Positions 1 to 7,498 of a stretch of DNA of 64,000 nt are shown piece after piece. Position 1 is the first letter of the stretch. Each line of letters opens with the position of its first letter. Under the pieces are notes generated by a model. That model saw nothing but the letters and a program-made list of their open reading frames with translations. It did no database searches and was not told where the DNA came from. Origin of the DNA: an uncultured Verrucomicrobiales bacterium (lineage in GTDB: Bacteria; Verrucomicrobiota; Verrucomicrobiia; Verrucomicrobiales; Akkermansiaceae); NCBI GenBank assembly GCA_905478925.1, contig CAJQKQ010000010.1:1-64000 (forward strand), in the 5' to 3' direction. Position numbers and translations under genes: made by a program.

Positions 1-44
1 CGCTCATCCGGGGTCAGCTTGATATGATGCTTTTTGTTTGGCAT
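1..44 (-). CDS. start of an ORF cut by the window edge, possibly a transposase
   Basis: Fourteen complete codons are visible, reading MPNKKHHIKLTPDE from an ATG at 44. The 'IKLTPDE(R)' opening resembles the beginning of IS630-type transposases, which often start with a basic stretch followed by L-T-x-E-E-R. This is a weak match on very few residues. The position directly downstream of a truncated nnrS gene supports an insertion sequence here. It could equally be an ordinary small gene. Confidence 0.3.
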   Translation of the reverse strand, partial: MPNKKHHIKLTPDE

Positions 45-104
45 CACCTAACGAAACCGTAATTTGTAAAAGTACAAGTCAAAAAACCGAAAAAGAGCGA
101 CGAT

Positions 105-314
105 TTAGATCTGTCTATGCACTAGGAAGCCGGTGATGAAACATCCGCCGAAGCCGAGCACCATCATGCGGGCGTGCGCTTCCAGCGGATAGAACCCGAT
201 CCAGCCGTGGAAAAACGCGGGCCACATCAGCACGCCGATTACGGAACCGAGTATCCCGAGTGGGAAAAACAGTCGGAAAGGCTCGGTGGCGACGCGAGTA
301 AGATTCACGTTCAT
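105..314 (-). pseudogene. NnrS-family protein, N-terminal fragment
   Basis: The 69 codons match the start of NnrS, a multi-spanning haem/copper membrane protein linked to nitric oxide stress in denitrifiers. Visible features are the P-F-R-L-F-F-P motif, a first membrane segment (about residues 17-34), and the conserved E-A-H-A-R-M-M-V-L-G-F-G-G segment, which holds the conserved His and opens the second membrane helix. NnrS is normally near 400 residues with about 12 membrane segments, so over 80% is missing. The frame ends in unrelated residues (R-Q-I-stop), about 60 bases before an ORF that may be a transposase. It starts three bases after the nirJ-like stop, so it was the last gene of the nitrite cluster. 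Truncation by insertion is inferred. Confidence 0.6.
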
Positions 315-317
315 TTC

Positions 318-1532
318 CTAGCAGATGGCAGCCTCAGCGCCAATCTCTGCATCGCTGAGATAGCATGCGGGATCGCTGCCCCAGAGGTCGCCGTTGGCGA
401 AGGCGGCGCGGGTGCGGAAGCCGCCACCGCAGATATCGAACCATTTGCATCCGGCGCAGCGGCCGTGCATCAGTGTCTGGCGTTGTTCGGCCGTGAGGCT
501 CCCGACAGAGCGGATTTCCTCAAGCTGCGGCGCGGAAAGAGGATTGCCGCCTTCCCAGATGGTGGAGAACGGGGTCTTCTTGACGTTACCAAGTTGCACG
601 TCCTGCCAGAACTGGTCGGGATGCACGTTGCCCTGGGTGTCGATATTGGAAACGGCGCGTCCGGAGCTGGTCGCACCACCGCCGTTCCACTCGAGGAGCT
701 GGCGTGCCTGGGCGAGGTTCGCATGATTTTCCTGCTCCATGCGGTGGAGGAGGTAGGCACCATCGGCGGGTTGGGTGACGGTCAGGACTTCGCGGTTCTG
801 GTTGGTTTTGTCCCAGTGTTCGACGCGTTTGATGATGGTGTCGATGGCGAGGCGCGACTCAGCGGGATCGAGTACCTGGAGCTCACTGCCGCGTCCGGCG
901 GGGACGAGGTGATAGAAGCAGGTGCGCTGGATGTCCTGTTCTTCGATGAAATCGAGAATCCCGTCGATATTGGCGACGTTGTGTCTCGTCAGAGTCATCC
1001 GCAGGCCGGTTTTCTGACCGACGTCTTCGCAGTTTCGGAAGCCTTTCACGGCGGAATCGAAGGCACCCTTTTTGCCCCGGAATTCATCGTGGATCGCACC
1101 GATGCCATCGAGCGAGATGCCGACGTAGGCGACATTCGCCTCTTTAAGACGGGCTGCCTTTTCCGGAGTGATGAGCGTGCCGTTGGTGGAAATAGTGAGC
1201 TTCAGTCCTTGCTCTGTGGCGTAATCAACGAGGTCGAAAAATCGGGGATGGATGAGGGGCTCTCCGCCGGAAAGAAGAAGGGATGGAATCTTGTATGCTG
1301 CCAGGTCATTGACCACTTCCTGCATTTGCTCCCAGTTCAATTCACCGGGATACTGCTGCGCCATTGAGTCCGAGTAGCAATGGACGCAGCGAAGGTTGCA
1401 GGTGCGAGTGATGTTCCAGACAACGATGGGTTTTCGCGCGCGCGAGTTCGGTGCGGAATCCTGGCCCTGGCCGTAGCGCAGGTCATCGGCGGGTTGGGCT
1501 TCTCCAGTCCAGAGTCGAGTGATATTGATCAT
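318..1532 (-). CDS. nirJ: NirJ-like radical SAM/SPASM protein (haem d1 / tetrapyrrole side-chain enzyme)
   Basis: A 404-residue radical SAM enzyme. The [4Fe-4S] SAM-binding cysteines lie in C-N-L-R-C-V-H-C (about residues 45-52), followed by the S-G-G-E-P motif. A C-terminal SPASM region carries C-A-G-C-K-W-F-D-I-C-G-G. The segment G-N-V-H-P-D-Q-F-W and the ending D-P-A-C-Y-L-S-D are typical of NirJ, which removes propionate side chains during haem d1 synthesis; the close relative AhbC acts on didecarboxysirohaem. Its start overlaps the preceding radical SAM gene by four bases (ATGA), so the two are translationally coupled. The nitrite reductase here is a copper enzyme that needs no haem d1, and no nirS, nirF or nirD/L/G/H is visible, so the substrate in this organism is uncertain. 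Confidence 0.8.
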   Translation of the reverse strand: MINITRLWTGEAQPADDLRYGQGQDSAPNSRARKPIVVWNITRTCNLRCVHCYSDSMAQQYPGELNWEQMQEVVNDLAAYKIPSLLLSGGEPLIHPRFFDLVDYATEQGLKLTISTNGTLITPEKAARLKEANVAYVGISLDGIGAIHDEFRGKKGAFDSAVKGFRNCEDVGQKTGLRMTLTRHNVANIDGILDFIEEQDIQRTCFYHLVPAGRGSELQVLDPAESRLAIDTIIKRVEHWDKTNQNREVLTVTQPADGAYLLHRMEQENHANLAQARQLLEWNGGGATSSGRAVSNIDTQGNVHPDQFWQDVQLGNVKKTPFSTIWEGGNPLSAPQLEEIRSVGSLTAEQRQTLMHGRCAGCKWFDICGGGFRTRAAFANGDLWGSDPACYLSDAEIGAEAAIC

Positions 1533-2596
1533 TTGTATTGTCGTTCAGGTTGGTATGAGCAAGAGAGATCTTCGGCAAAGGCATCGCCGCTTACGCCGTA
1601 GGCGCGGGCGCGGGAGCCTCCGCAGATTTCCCGAAATTCGCAGCGTCCGCATTTTCCACCGAGGGCATCGGAATCGCGTAGACTGACGAAGAGCGGTTGG
1701 TAGCGGTAAATATCGGCCGGGTGACGGTCACGGACATTGCCACACGCGAAGGGAAGAAAGCCGCTGGGGCTGACGACGCCGGTGTGGGAAATAAACATCA
1801 CGCCACGGCCATCGCGGATCCCGAGTGGCGAGCGCATCCCCTGGCGACCTTTGTTTCCGCCTTTTCCACGCTGGGCGAGGACACGGCGGAAGTGGTGACC
1901 CTCGGTGGTTTTGATCGCAAACGGCGCTTTCCCGACGAGGTCTGCCATCTGTTCGAAAATTTCTTCGAGATCCTCGGGATGCGGGACTTCATTCGCTTGG
2001 GCACGACCGGTGGGAACGAGCACGAAGACGCTCCACATCGCGGGCTTGAGCTTGAACATGAGATCTCGGAAGGCGGGAAACTCCGCTACGTTCGAGCGGG
2101 TGAGGGTGGTGTTGATTTGGACGGAAAGGCCGGCCTCGCGCGCCATTTCCACGGCCTGGACGGTGCGGGCGAAGGTGCCTTTCACGCCACGAAAACGGTC
2201 GTGCGTTTCCTCGCAGGCACCGTCGAGGCTGAGCGAAATCCGCTCGATGCCGGACTCGCGGATGGAGTGGAAATCGAAGTTGATGAGCCGGGCGGTGCCG
2301 GATGGGCTGAGGCCGACGCGCATCCCCGCATCAGTGGCGCGGCGGGCGATTTTCAGGACATCCCTGCGCATCAGTGGATCGCCGCCGGTGAGGATGAGCA
2401 TGGGCGGTTTCAGTTCGGCGAGTTGATCGACCAAGGCGAAAGCTTCGGCTTGGTCGAGTTCGTTGGGATCGCGCTGGGGTTGTGCTTCGGCACGACAGTG
2501 CTGGCAGGCGAGCGCGCAGGCGCGGGTGACTTCCCAGAAGACAAGGAAAGGACGCTCAGAGAAAAGATCCGGAGCGCGATGGGCAGGGGCAATCAT
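1529..2596 (-). CDS. radical SAM/SPASM protein of the TIGR04053 / AhbD-like type
   Basis: A 355-residue radical SAM protein. The cluster motif is C-A-L-A-C-Q-H-C (about residues 28-35), followed by R-A-E-A-Q-P and L-T-G-G-D-P; the last replaces the usual G-G-E-P and is characteristic of the TIGR04053 group. The C-terminal SPASM cysteines are C-G-R-C-E-F-R-E-I-C-G-G. Relatives include AhbD, which converts Fe-coproporphyrin III to haem, and proteins found beside nirJ, so a porphyrin substrate is likely but not proven. It precedes nirJ with a four-base overlap. About 190 bases separate it from the sco gene, so it may belong to the nirK transcript or have its own promoter. Confidence 0.75.
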   Translation of the reverse strand: MIAPAHRAPDLFSERPFLVFWEVTRACALACQHCRAEAQPQRDPNELDQAEAFALVDQLAELKPPMLILTGGDPLMRRDVLKIARRATDAGMRVGLSPSGTARLINFDFHSIRESGIERISLSLDGACEETHDRFRGVKGTFARTVQAVEMAREAGLSVQINTTLTRSNVAEFPAFRDLMFKLKPAMWSVFVLVPTGRAQANEVPHPEDLEEIFEQMADLVGKAPFAIKTTEGHHFRRVLAQRGKGGNKGRQGMRSPLGIRDGRGVMFISHTGVVSPSGFLPFACGNVRDRHPADIYRYQPLFVSLRDSDALGGKCGRCEFREICGGSRARAYGVSGDAFAEDLSCSYQPERQYK

Positions 2597-2782
2597 GGCA
2601 GTGATTATTTTACTTAGGATTTCACAAGGACGATCCCCTGCTTTCGTTTCTAGATTCTCGTCACCATCCGAATGGACTTCAAGAATAAACTACAAATCTT
2701 TCTTTATTTAGACACGAAGGAAACGCAGAGGGCATGGTGGTCGATTAGAATTTGCAGGCGAGTTCAGCACTGGCAGCGGGAT

Positions 2783-3412
2783 TCACTCCGCCTTGTTGCT
2801 TTCAGATGCATCCAGAACCTTGCGAAGTGCTGTCAGCATTTCTGCGGGATCCGTTCCGAGACCTTCCTGGTTGTGAATGATCACACCCTCGGGCGAGATC
2901 AGGCTGATGCGGTTCGAGTGGGCGAAGTCGCTGTTTTCCAACTGGCGGTAGCGGGTGCCGATGGCCACGGAGAGTTCAAGCACGGAGTCCTGACTTCCAC
3001 GGAGACCGGACCAGCGGGTCTGATCCACACTCCGCTCCTTGAAGAACGCAGCCAGTTTCTCCGGCGTGTCACGCTCCGGATCGATGGATACGAAAACGAT
3101 GTTGACCTGCTTTTTCTGATCGTCGGTGAGTTCGCGCTCGATGGCCATCAGGTCGGCGGAGAGTCGCGGGCAGGCATATTTGCAACTGGCGTAGCCCATG
3201 GTGAGAAGGACCGGCTTGCCTTTGAAGTCGGCGAGGCTGACTTCCTTGTTATGCTGGTTGGTCCACTTGGCGTCGAGTTGATAGACCGATCCTTCCGCTT
3301 CGACGGAGGCTTCCTTTTTAGCGCAGCATGATTTTTTTTCTACCGCGGTGGCACCTTCTTCAGCGGCGGCAACGGCGAGACAGAGGGATAGGAAAATGGC
3401 TGGTGTTTTCAT
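2783..3412 (-). CDS. SCO1/SenC-family copper chaperone / thiol-disulfide protein
   Basis: A 209-residue exported thioredoxin-fold protein. It has a short N-terminal signal segment, then a small Cys-rich stretch (K-K-S-C-C-A-K-K). The SCO metal-binding motif C-K-Y-A-C-P lies near residues 77-82, and the distal histidine is in F-A-H-S-N near residue 164. SCO proteins deliver copper to periplasmic enzymes; here the obvious client is NirK in the same operon. The start codon overlaps the stop of the upstream formylglycine-generating-like gene (ATGA), indicating coupling. The extra CC pair before the fold is less usual and might be a second copper site. Confidence 0.88.
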   Translation of the reverse strand: MKTPAIFLSLCLAVAAAEEGATAVEKKSCCAKKEASVEAEGSVYQLDAKWTNQHNKEVSLADFKGKPVLLTMGYASCKYACPRLSADLMAIERELTDDQKKQVNIVFVSIDPERDTPEKLAAFFKERSVDQTRWSGLRGSQDSVLELSVAIGTRYRQLENSDFAHSNRISLISPEGVIIHNQEGLGTDPAEMLTALRKVLDASESNKAE

Positions 3413-4194
3413 GGTGTTGGTTCAGTGAGTTCGGCATCGCGTGCGCCGCGGAAACCGAGGTTTGTTGTCGTGTAGTTTCCTTCGAGACTGGAGCGGAAGG
3501 CATAGCGCATGAAGGCGGCGTAGTTGGCCGCGTCGGTGGCATTGACGGCACCGCCGGCACAAAAGAGAGCACGGTCGAGCGTGGAATCGCTGCGTGCGGC
3601 ACCGGTGACCATCTGGTTGTTGAAATCAACAACCCACTCCCAAACGTTACCGTGGAGTCCGACGACACCGTGGATATCGACGAGTAAGGTGTCGACGTCA
3701 GGCAGTCGGACAGGTGAAGGCTGTCCATACCATTTAAGGATGCGGGCGAGGAAAACGGGATCCTTGCTGGCATCGGCCTGGGTGGCATCGGCCCGGGCGG
3801 CGAATTCCCACTCGTCTTCGCGTGGGAGGCGTTTGTTGATGTTCTTCAGATAGGCGCGTACGGCGAACCAGGAAACGCGAACCACGGCGGCATTCGGTGG
3901 AGCGTTTTCCCCCAACTCCAGATCACCTGCCCAGTGGGAAAGGTAACCCTGATCTGCGAAGAGCTTGCCCACGTTCGAACGCTGCCATTTCGGATGCTCT
4001 CGGACGAAGGCGAGAAATTCCGCGTTGGTGACCGGCCGGCGATCGATCAAGAAGGTCTCGACCTTTCGCGGCTTGCTGATTTCGCCGAACATCGGCACAT
4101 ACTCCCCGCCCTCGACCCGCGCCATATCGGCGGGGATCTCACCGGCCAATGTCAGGCCGGTGAGCAGGGAAAGGAGGAGTGCTTGGATTTTCAC
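3409..4194 (-). CDS. formylglycine-generating-enzyme-like (SUMF1/EgtB/PvdO) exported protein
   Basis: A 261-residue protein with a GTG start and an N-terminal signal peptide (hydrophobic L-L-L-S-L-L-T-G-L-T-L-A). The FGE-sulfatase fold is indicated by G-G-E-Y-V-P-M-F-G near residue 30, R-P-V-T-N-A-E-F, L-P-R-E-D-E-W-E-F-A-A-R, G-L-H-G-N-V-W-E-W-V near residue 180 and the ending L-G-F-R-G-A-R. Proteins of this family are recurrent partners of nirK and sco in Bacteroidota and Verrucomicrobiota clusters, from general knowledge. Their role in nitrite reduction is not defined; it may be maturation or structural. It lies 12 bases after nirK and overlaps sco. Confidence 0.82.
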   Translation of the reverse strand: MKIQALLLSLLTGLTLAGEIPADMARVEGGEYVPMFGEISKPRKVETFLIDRRPVTNAEFLAFVREHPKWQRSNVGKLFADQGYLSHWAGDLELGENAPPNAAVVRVSWFAVRAYLKNINKRLPREDEWEFAARADATQADASKDPVFLARILKWYGQPSPVRLPDVDTLLVDIHGVVGLHGNVWEWVVDFNNQMVTGAARSDSTLDRALFCAGGAVNATDAANYAAFMRYAFRSSLEGNYTTTNLGFRGARDAELTEPTP

Positions 4195-4206
4195 GGACGT
4201 GTGCTG

Positions 4207-5658
4207 CTATTTCTTCGCAGCGCGGACTTTCGCAACTTGCTCAGGTTTGACTTCGACTCCGGAGTTATCCCAGACGGAGTAGACGTAGGTCAGGACATTG
4301 GCGACGTCTTCGTCGTTGAGTCCAAGAGTGGGCATGATGCTGTTGAACTTGTTGCCATTGACGGTGACTTCACCTTGCAGGCCGTGGAGCACGGCACCGA
4401 TGGATCGATCCACGTCAGCATTGAGGTAGTCAGACTTGACCAAGGGAGGGAATGCACCGGGAACGCCGGTTCCGGTGGGCATGTGACAAGCGGCACAGTT
4501 ACGACCATAGACGTTCAGACCGGCAAGGATGCGTTCCTCTTTGTTGGCGGCGGGAGGGGCGGCCTTGGTATTGGAGGGAATCGTCTGGATCGCGCCACCT
4601 TCTGGCAGGTAAACCTCGTCTTTCTTCTGACCGGAAAAGACCAACAAATCACCTTCACCGTCGGCGTTGAGAATCCCCAGTGCTCCCTTATTGAAAGCAC
4701 GGAAGATTGAGTGATCGACAAGGATGAAGTCGCCTTTGGTATCGAGCTTGAACTCACAGATGGTCGATCCGCCGGCGGGCACGAGGGTGGTCTGGACGTT
4801 CTCGTTGTAGCGGCTTCCGCCTTCTTGATAGACGCGGTCGAAGATCTCACCAATCACGTGGAAGGAAGAGACGAGGTTCGGGCCACCGTTGCCTACGAAA
4901 AGTCGTACGGTTTCACCGACGCTCGCTTTAAGCGCTTTTTCCCCGGTGAGAGAACCGACTGCACCATTGAAAACGACGTAGTCTGGGTTTTCTGCAATCG
5001 CCTTTTCCATGTTGAAGCCTTGGAGTCCGGCTTCACCGTATTTTCCGGTGGTGTAGAAGTCGCCCTGCACAACGTAGAACTCCTTGTCCACTTTTGCCAT
5101 GCCTTCCTTCGGCTCAACGAGGATCAGGCCATACATGCCGTTGGCGATGTGCATCCCGACAGGTGCGGTGGCGCAGTGGTAAATGAAGAGACCGGGGTTG
5201 AGCGCCTTGAACGAGAAATTCGTCTGATGGCCGGGAGCGGTGAAGGTCGCTTTCGCGCCACCACCAGGTCCGGTCACGGCGTGAAGGTCGATGTTGTGAG
5301 GCATCTTGCTCGTCGGGTGGTTTTTAAGAGTGAAATCCACCACATCATTCTGACGCACCCGGATGAACTTGCCGGGGACGCTGCCGCCGAAAGTCCAGAA
5401 GGTGTAATCCACACCGTCGGCCATCCGTTTGACCACCTCGGTGACCTCGATCTCGACCTTCACATTGGTCGGATGCTTGCGGGTGATCGGCGGCGGAACG
5501 TTCGGCGCATCGGTCAGGATCGCGACTTCCTCGCCCTTGAGCGGAACGTCTTCCGCTTCCGCGGATGGAGTTGACGGTGCGGTAATCGTGGACTGAGCCC
5601 GTGCGATCTGAGGTAGAACGAGGGTAGTTAGCAGGAGTGGTAGAAGGGTTCTTTTCAT
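4207..5658 (-). CDS. nirK: copper nitrite reductase NirK with C-terminal cytochrome c domain
   Basis: A periplasmic enzyme reducing nitrite to nitric oxide. Two cupredoxin domains carry all expected ligands: [10 protein letters not shown] (type 1 His, active-site Asp, type 2 His), F-I-Y-H-C-A (type 2 His, type 1 Cys), [10 protein letters not shown] (type 1 His and Met), S-S-F-H-V-I-G and L-V-D-H-S. The last ~95 residues form a c-type cytochrome with haem motif C-A-A-C-H and a distal Met in I-M-P-T-L-G. This fused domain probably feeds electrons to the type 1 copper. The start is placed at M-K-R-T-L-L, which opens a clear signal peptide ending A-R-A-Q-S. An in-frame ATG 15 bases upstream and a TTG at 5694 are alternatives. 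It is the first gene of the cluster. Confidence 0.93.
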   Translation of the reverse strand: MKRTLLPLLLTTLVLPQIARAQSTITAPSTPSAEAEDVPLKGEEVAILTDAPNVPPPITRKHPTNVKVEIEVTEVVKRMADGVDYTFWTFGGSVPGKFIRVRQNDVVDFTLKNHPTSKMPHNIDLHAVTGPGGGAKATFTAPGHQTNFSFKALNPGLFIYHCATAPVGMHIANGMYGLILVEPKEGMAKVDKEFYVVQGDFYTTGKYGEAGLQGFNMEKAIAENPDYVVFNGAVGSLTGEKALKASVGETVRLFVGNGGPNLVSSFHVIGEIFDRVYQEGGSRYNENVQTTLVPAGGSTICEFKLDTKGDFILVDHSIFRAFNKGALGILNADGEGDLLVFSGQKKDEVYLPEGGAIQTIPSNTKAAPPAANKEERILAGLNVYGRNCAACHMPTGTGVPGAFPPLVKSDYLNADVDRSIGAVLHGLQGEVTVNGNKFNSIMPTLGLNDEDVANVLTYVYSVWDNSGVEVKPEQVAKVRAAKK

Positions 5659-5962
5659 GACGTTGGTCGGCATCAGACTGACTTCACGAGTCAACCTGAC
5701 ACCGCATGCTCACGAACTCCCCACGCAATTACAATAATAATCTATCTTTTATTCTCTTGTTTTTCGAATTCTCGAAAACCGAAAATTTCCACACCCAAGG
5801 GAGCAGCCGGCAAGGTTACGTTTCATTTTGTCGAAGCATTTGTAAAAAACGCTTCGGCAGGAACCCACCCGGCGGCGTCCGCCTGCCATTCGGGACGGGG
5901 GGCATCATACCTTTCACCTCGGATTCCCCTGTCGGTGATTGGATCAGATGCGATTCTGGATT
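5659..5962. promoter_or_regulatory. 304-base leader/intergenic region upstream of nirK
   Basis: No gene is visible between nirK and the hydrolase gene; both read on the minus strand. The region should contain the nirK promoter. A short inverted repeat, CGAAGC at 5832-5837 and GCTTCG at 5851-5856, could be a weak terminator for the hydrolase gene. No FNR/NNR-type box (TTGAT-N4-ATCAA) could be found by eye, so the regulator is unknown. An AT-rich stretch at 5728-5790 is the most promoter-like part. Confidence 0.4.
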
Positions 5963-6805
5963 TCACATCACCCCTTCGAGCCACGCGAGCATCCGCTTCC
6001 GGTAGGCGCCCTCATCGCGTGCCAGTGAATCGCCATGGCTGCCGCCCTTGACCTCGAACAGCGTCTTCGGCTCATTCGCCAGCTCAAACAGCTCCTTGCC
6101 CTGCGCGATGGGAACCACCTGGTCCCTATCCCCATGAACCACCAGCAAAGGGGTATCCTTGATCATCGCGATGCATCCTTTCGGGGAAAAATCATCCGAG
6201 ATCAGTTTTGCTGCAAGATCTCCACCGACCAGCCTAGCCATCGACTGATAGGACGCGAAGGTCCCGTCGATCACGATCGCCCTGAGCCCCTTGACGTGTT
6301 TTTCCGAAATAGCGGTAACCGATTTCGCCCCACCAAGGCTGTGGCCGTAGGAAATGAGCTTGCCCGCATCCACATCCTTCCGTCCCGCGACGTAGGCGAA
6401 GGCGCCTTTCACATCCTCCACCATCCCGTGACGATCCAGTTTACCTCCGGATTTTCCGAACCCCCGGTAGTCATACATGAACACCTGGTAATCGGCCTCC
6501 ACCAACCACATCACGAAACCAAGATGGTGCCCGATCGAACCCGCATTGCCGTGAGAAAAAACCACGGTTCCTTTTGCCAGTTCCCCCCTAGCAGGCATGA
6601 ACCAGCCGTGCAGCTTCGTCCCATCTGTTGAAACGAAATCAATATTATCATACTTGAAACCCCATTTGGCCGGAGTCGCAGGTTCGTCGCGGGTCGGAAA
6701 ATAGAAGAGACTGTCCGTGTTCAGTCCGGTCGTCCCAGTTTTCTGTGCCTGCATGTCCGCAACGGATATGCCCGTAAACATCAATGCTGCACCCAACCAT
6801 TTCAT
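5963..6805 (-). CDS. alpha/beta hydrolase (exported, BEM46/dienelactone hydrolase-like)
   Basis: About 280 residues from the ATG at 6805, chosen because it opens a plausible signal segment (M-K-W-L-G-A-A-L-M-F-T). The oxyanion-hole region is V-F-S-H-G-N-A-G-S. The nucleophile elbow is G-H-S-L-G-G, the acidic residue is in V-H-G-D-R-D-Q-V, and the catalytic His is in G-G-S-H-G-D-S. This layout matches serine hydrolases of the BEM46/YqkD group, whose substrates are largely unknown. It diverges from the RDD gene, so the roughly 100 bases between the two starts should contain both promoters. Confidence 0.8.
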   Translation of the reverse strand: MKWLGAALMFTGISVADMQAQKTGTTGLNTDSLFYFPTRDEPATPAKWGFKYDNIDFVSTDGTKLHGWFMPARGELAKGTVVFSHGNAGSIGHHLGFVMWLVEADYQVFMYDYRGFGKSGGKLDRHGMVEDVKGAFAYVAGRKDVDAGKLISYGHSLGGAKSVTAISEKHVKGLRAIVIDGTFASYQSMARLVGGDLAAKLISDDFSPKGCIAMIKDTPLLVVHGDRDQVVPIAQGKELFELANEPKTLFEVKGGSHGDSLARDEGAYRKRMLAWLEGVM

Positions 6806-6908
6806 AATCAAACACATAGACGAAATCACGCACTTGTCGAGGCCGGCTCGTAAAATTCCCATCAAAACCGTCTCGACCTGCTTCATGAAATTTCGTATAC
6901 GCGTCCCC

Positions 6909-7382
6909 ATGGAAGAGGAACAGCAAAGCGAAGTCACGCAATCACCGGCAGAGTCGACACCCCAGGAACAGCCGCCCGCCGTTGTGCCCGCCACCGCAGG
7001 CGAAGCGTCCCTCGGCCAACGGATCGGCGCCGCACTGATCGACGTCCTGATAGCTTCGGCGGCAGCATACGCCGCCAACCGGCTCGTCGGAGGACTTGGC
7101 TATGCGGTTCAGGTGGCATACCTGCTGACCCGCGATTCGCTTCCGTTCCTGGACGGGCAAAGTATCGGCAAAAAAGTGCTCAATCTCCGCGCCGTAACCG
7201 AAAGCGGGAAATCCCTCTCCGGGGATTGGAACTCCGGACTCGTCCGCAACATCAGCATGGCCGTCCCCTTCCTTCCACTTGTTGAGCTGATCATCATGCT
7301 GATCAACAACGGCAAGCCGGGCGGACTCCGTAGGCTGGGCGACCAATGGGCCAAGACCAAGGTCGTCACCGTTGCCTCCTGA
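6909..7382 (+). CDS. RDD-family membrane protein
   Basis: A 157-residue protein starting at ATG 6909. It has an acidic, Gln/Pro-rich N-terminus (about 35 residues), then the RDD signature: an L-G-Q-R-I-G-A-A-L-I-D-V-L-I first helix holding the R and D. A second membrane segment follows, then the conserved D-G-Q-S-I-G-K-K-V-L-N-L-R loop, with a third hydrophobic segment near residues 115-133. The family's function is mostly unknown; some members affect ion or solute transport. It stands alone, divergent from the hydrolase gene, and converges on proS with a probable shared hairpin terminator. Confidence 0.8.
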   Translation: MEEEQQSEVTQSPAESTPQEQPPAVVPATAGEASLGQRIGAALIDVLIASAAAYAANRLVGGLGYAVQVAYLLTRDSLPFLDGQSIGKKVLNLRAVTESGKSLSGDWNSGLVRNISMAVPFLPLVELIIMLINNGKPGGLRRLGDQWAKTKVVTVAS

Positions 7383-7498
7383 CCGGATTTTTTTACGAAA
7401 AACACGCGATCACGTAATATCGCTGGACCGTTACCCGGTTAGATTGGAGTCGTTCGCAACACGAACTTCCCCCCATCCTCCTGTCAGAGGTGTTTTGT

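Noticed and set aside
174-1367. A 397-codon plus-strand open frame opposite the nirJ-like gene
   Set aside because: It is antisense to a well-supported radical SAM gene, and its low-complexity composition comes from the high third-position G+C of the real gene.
5659-5962. FNR/NNR box upstream of nirK
   Set aside because: No TTGAT-N4-ATCAA-like sequence could be found by reading.
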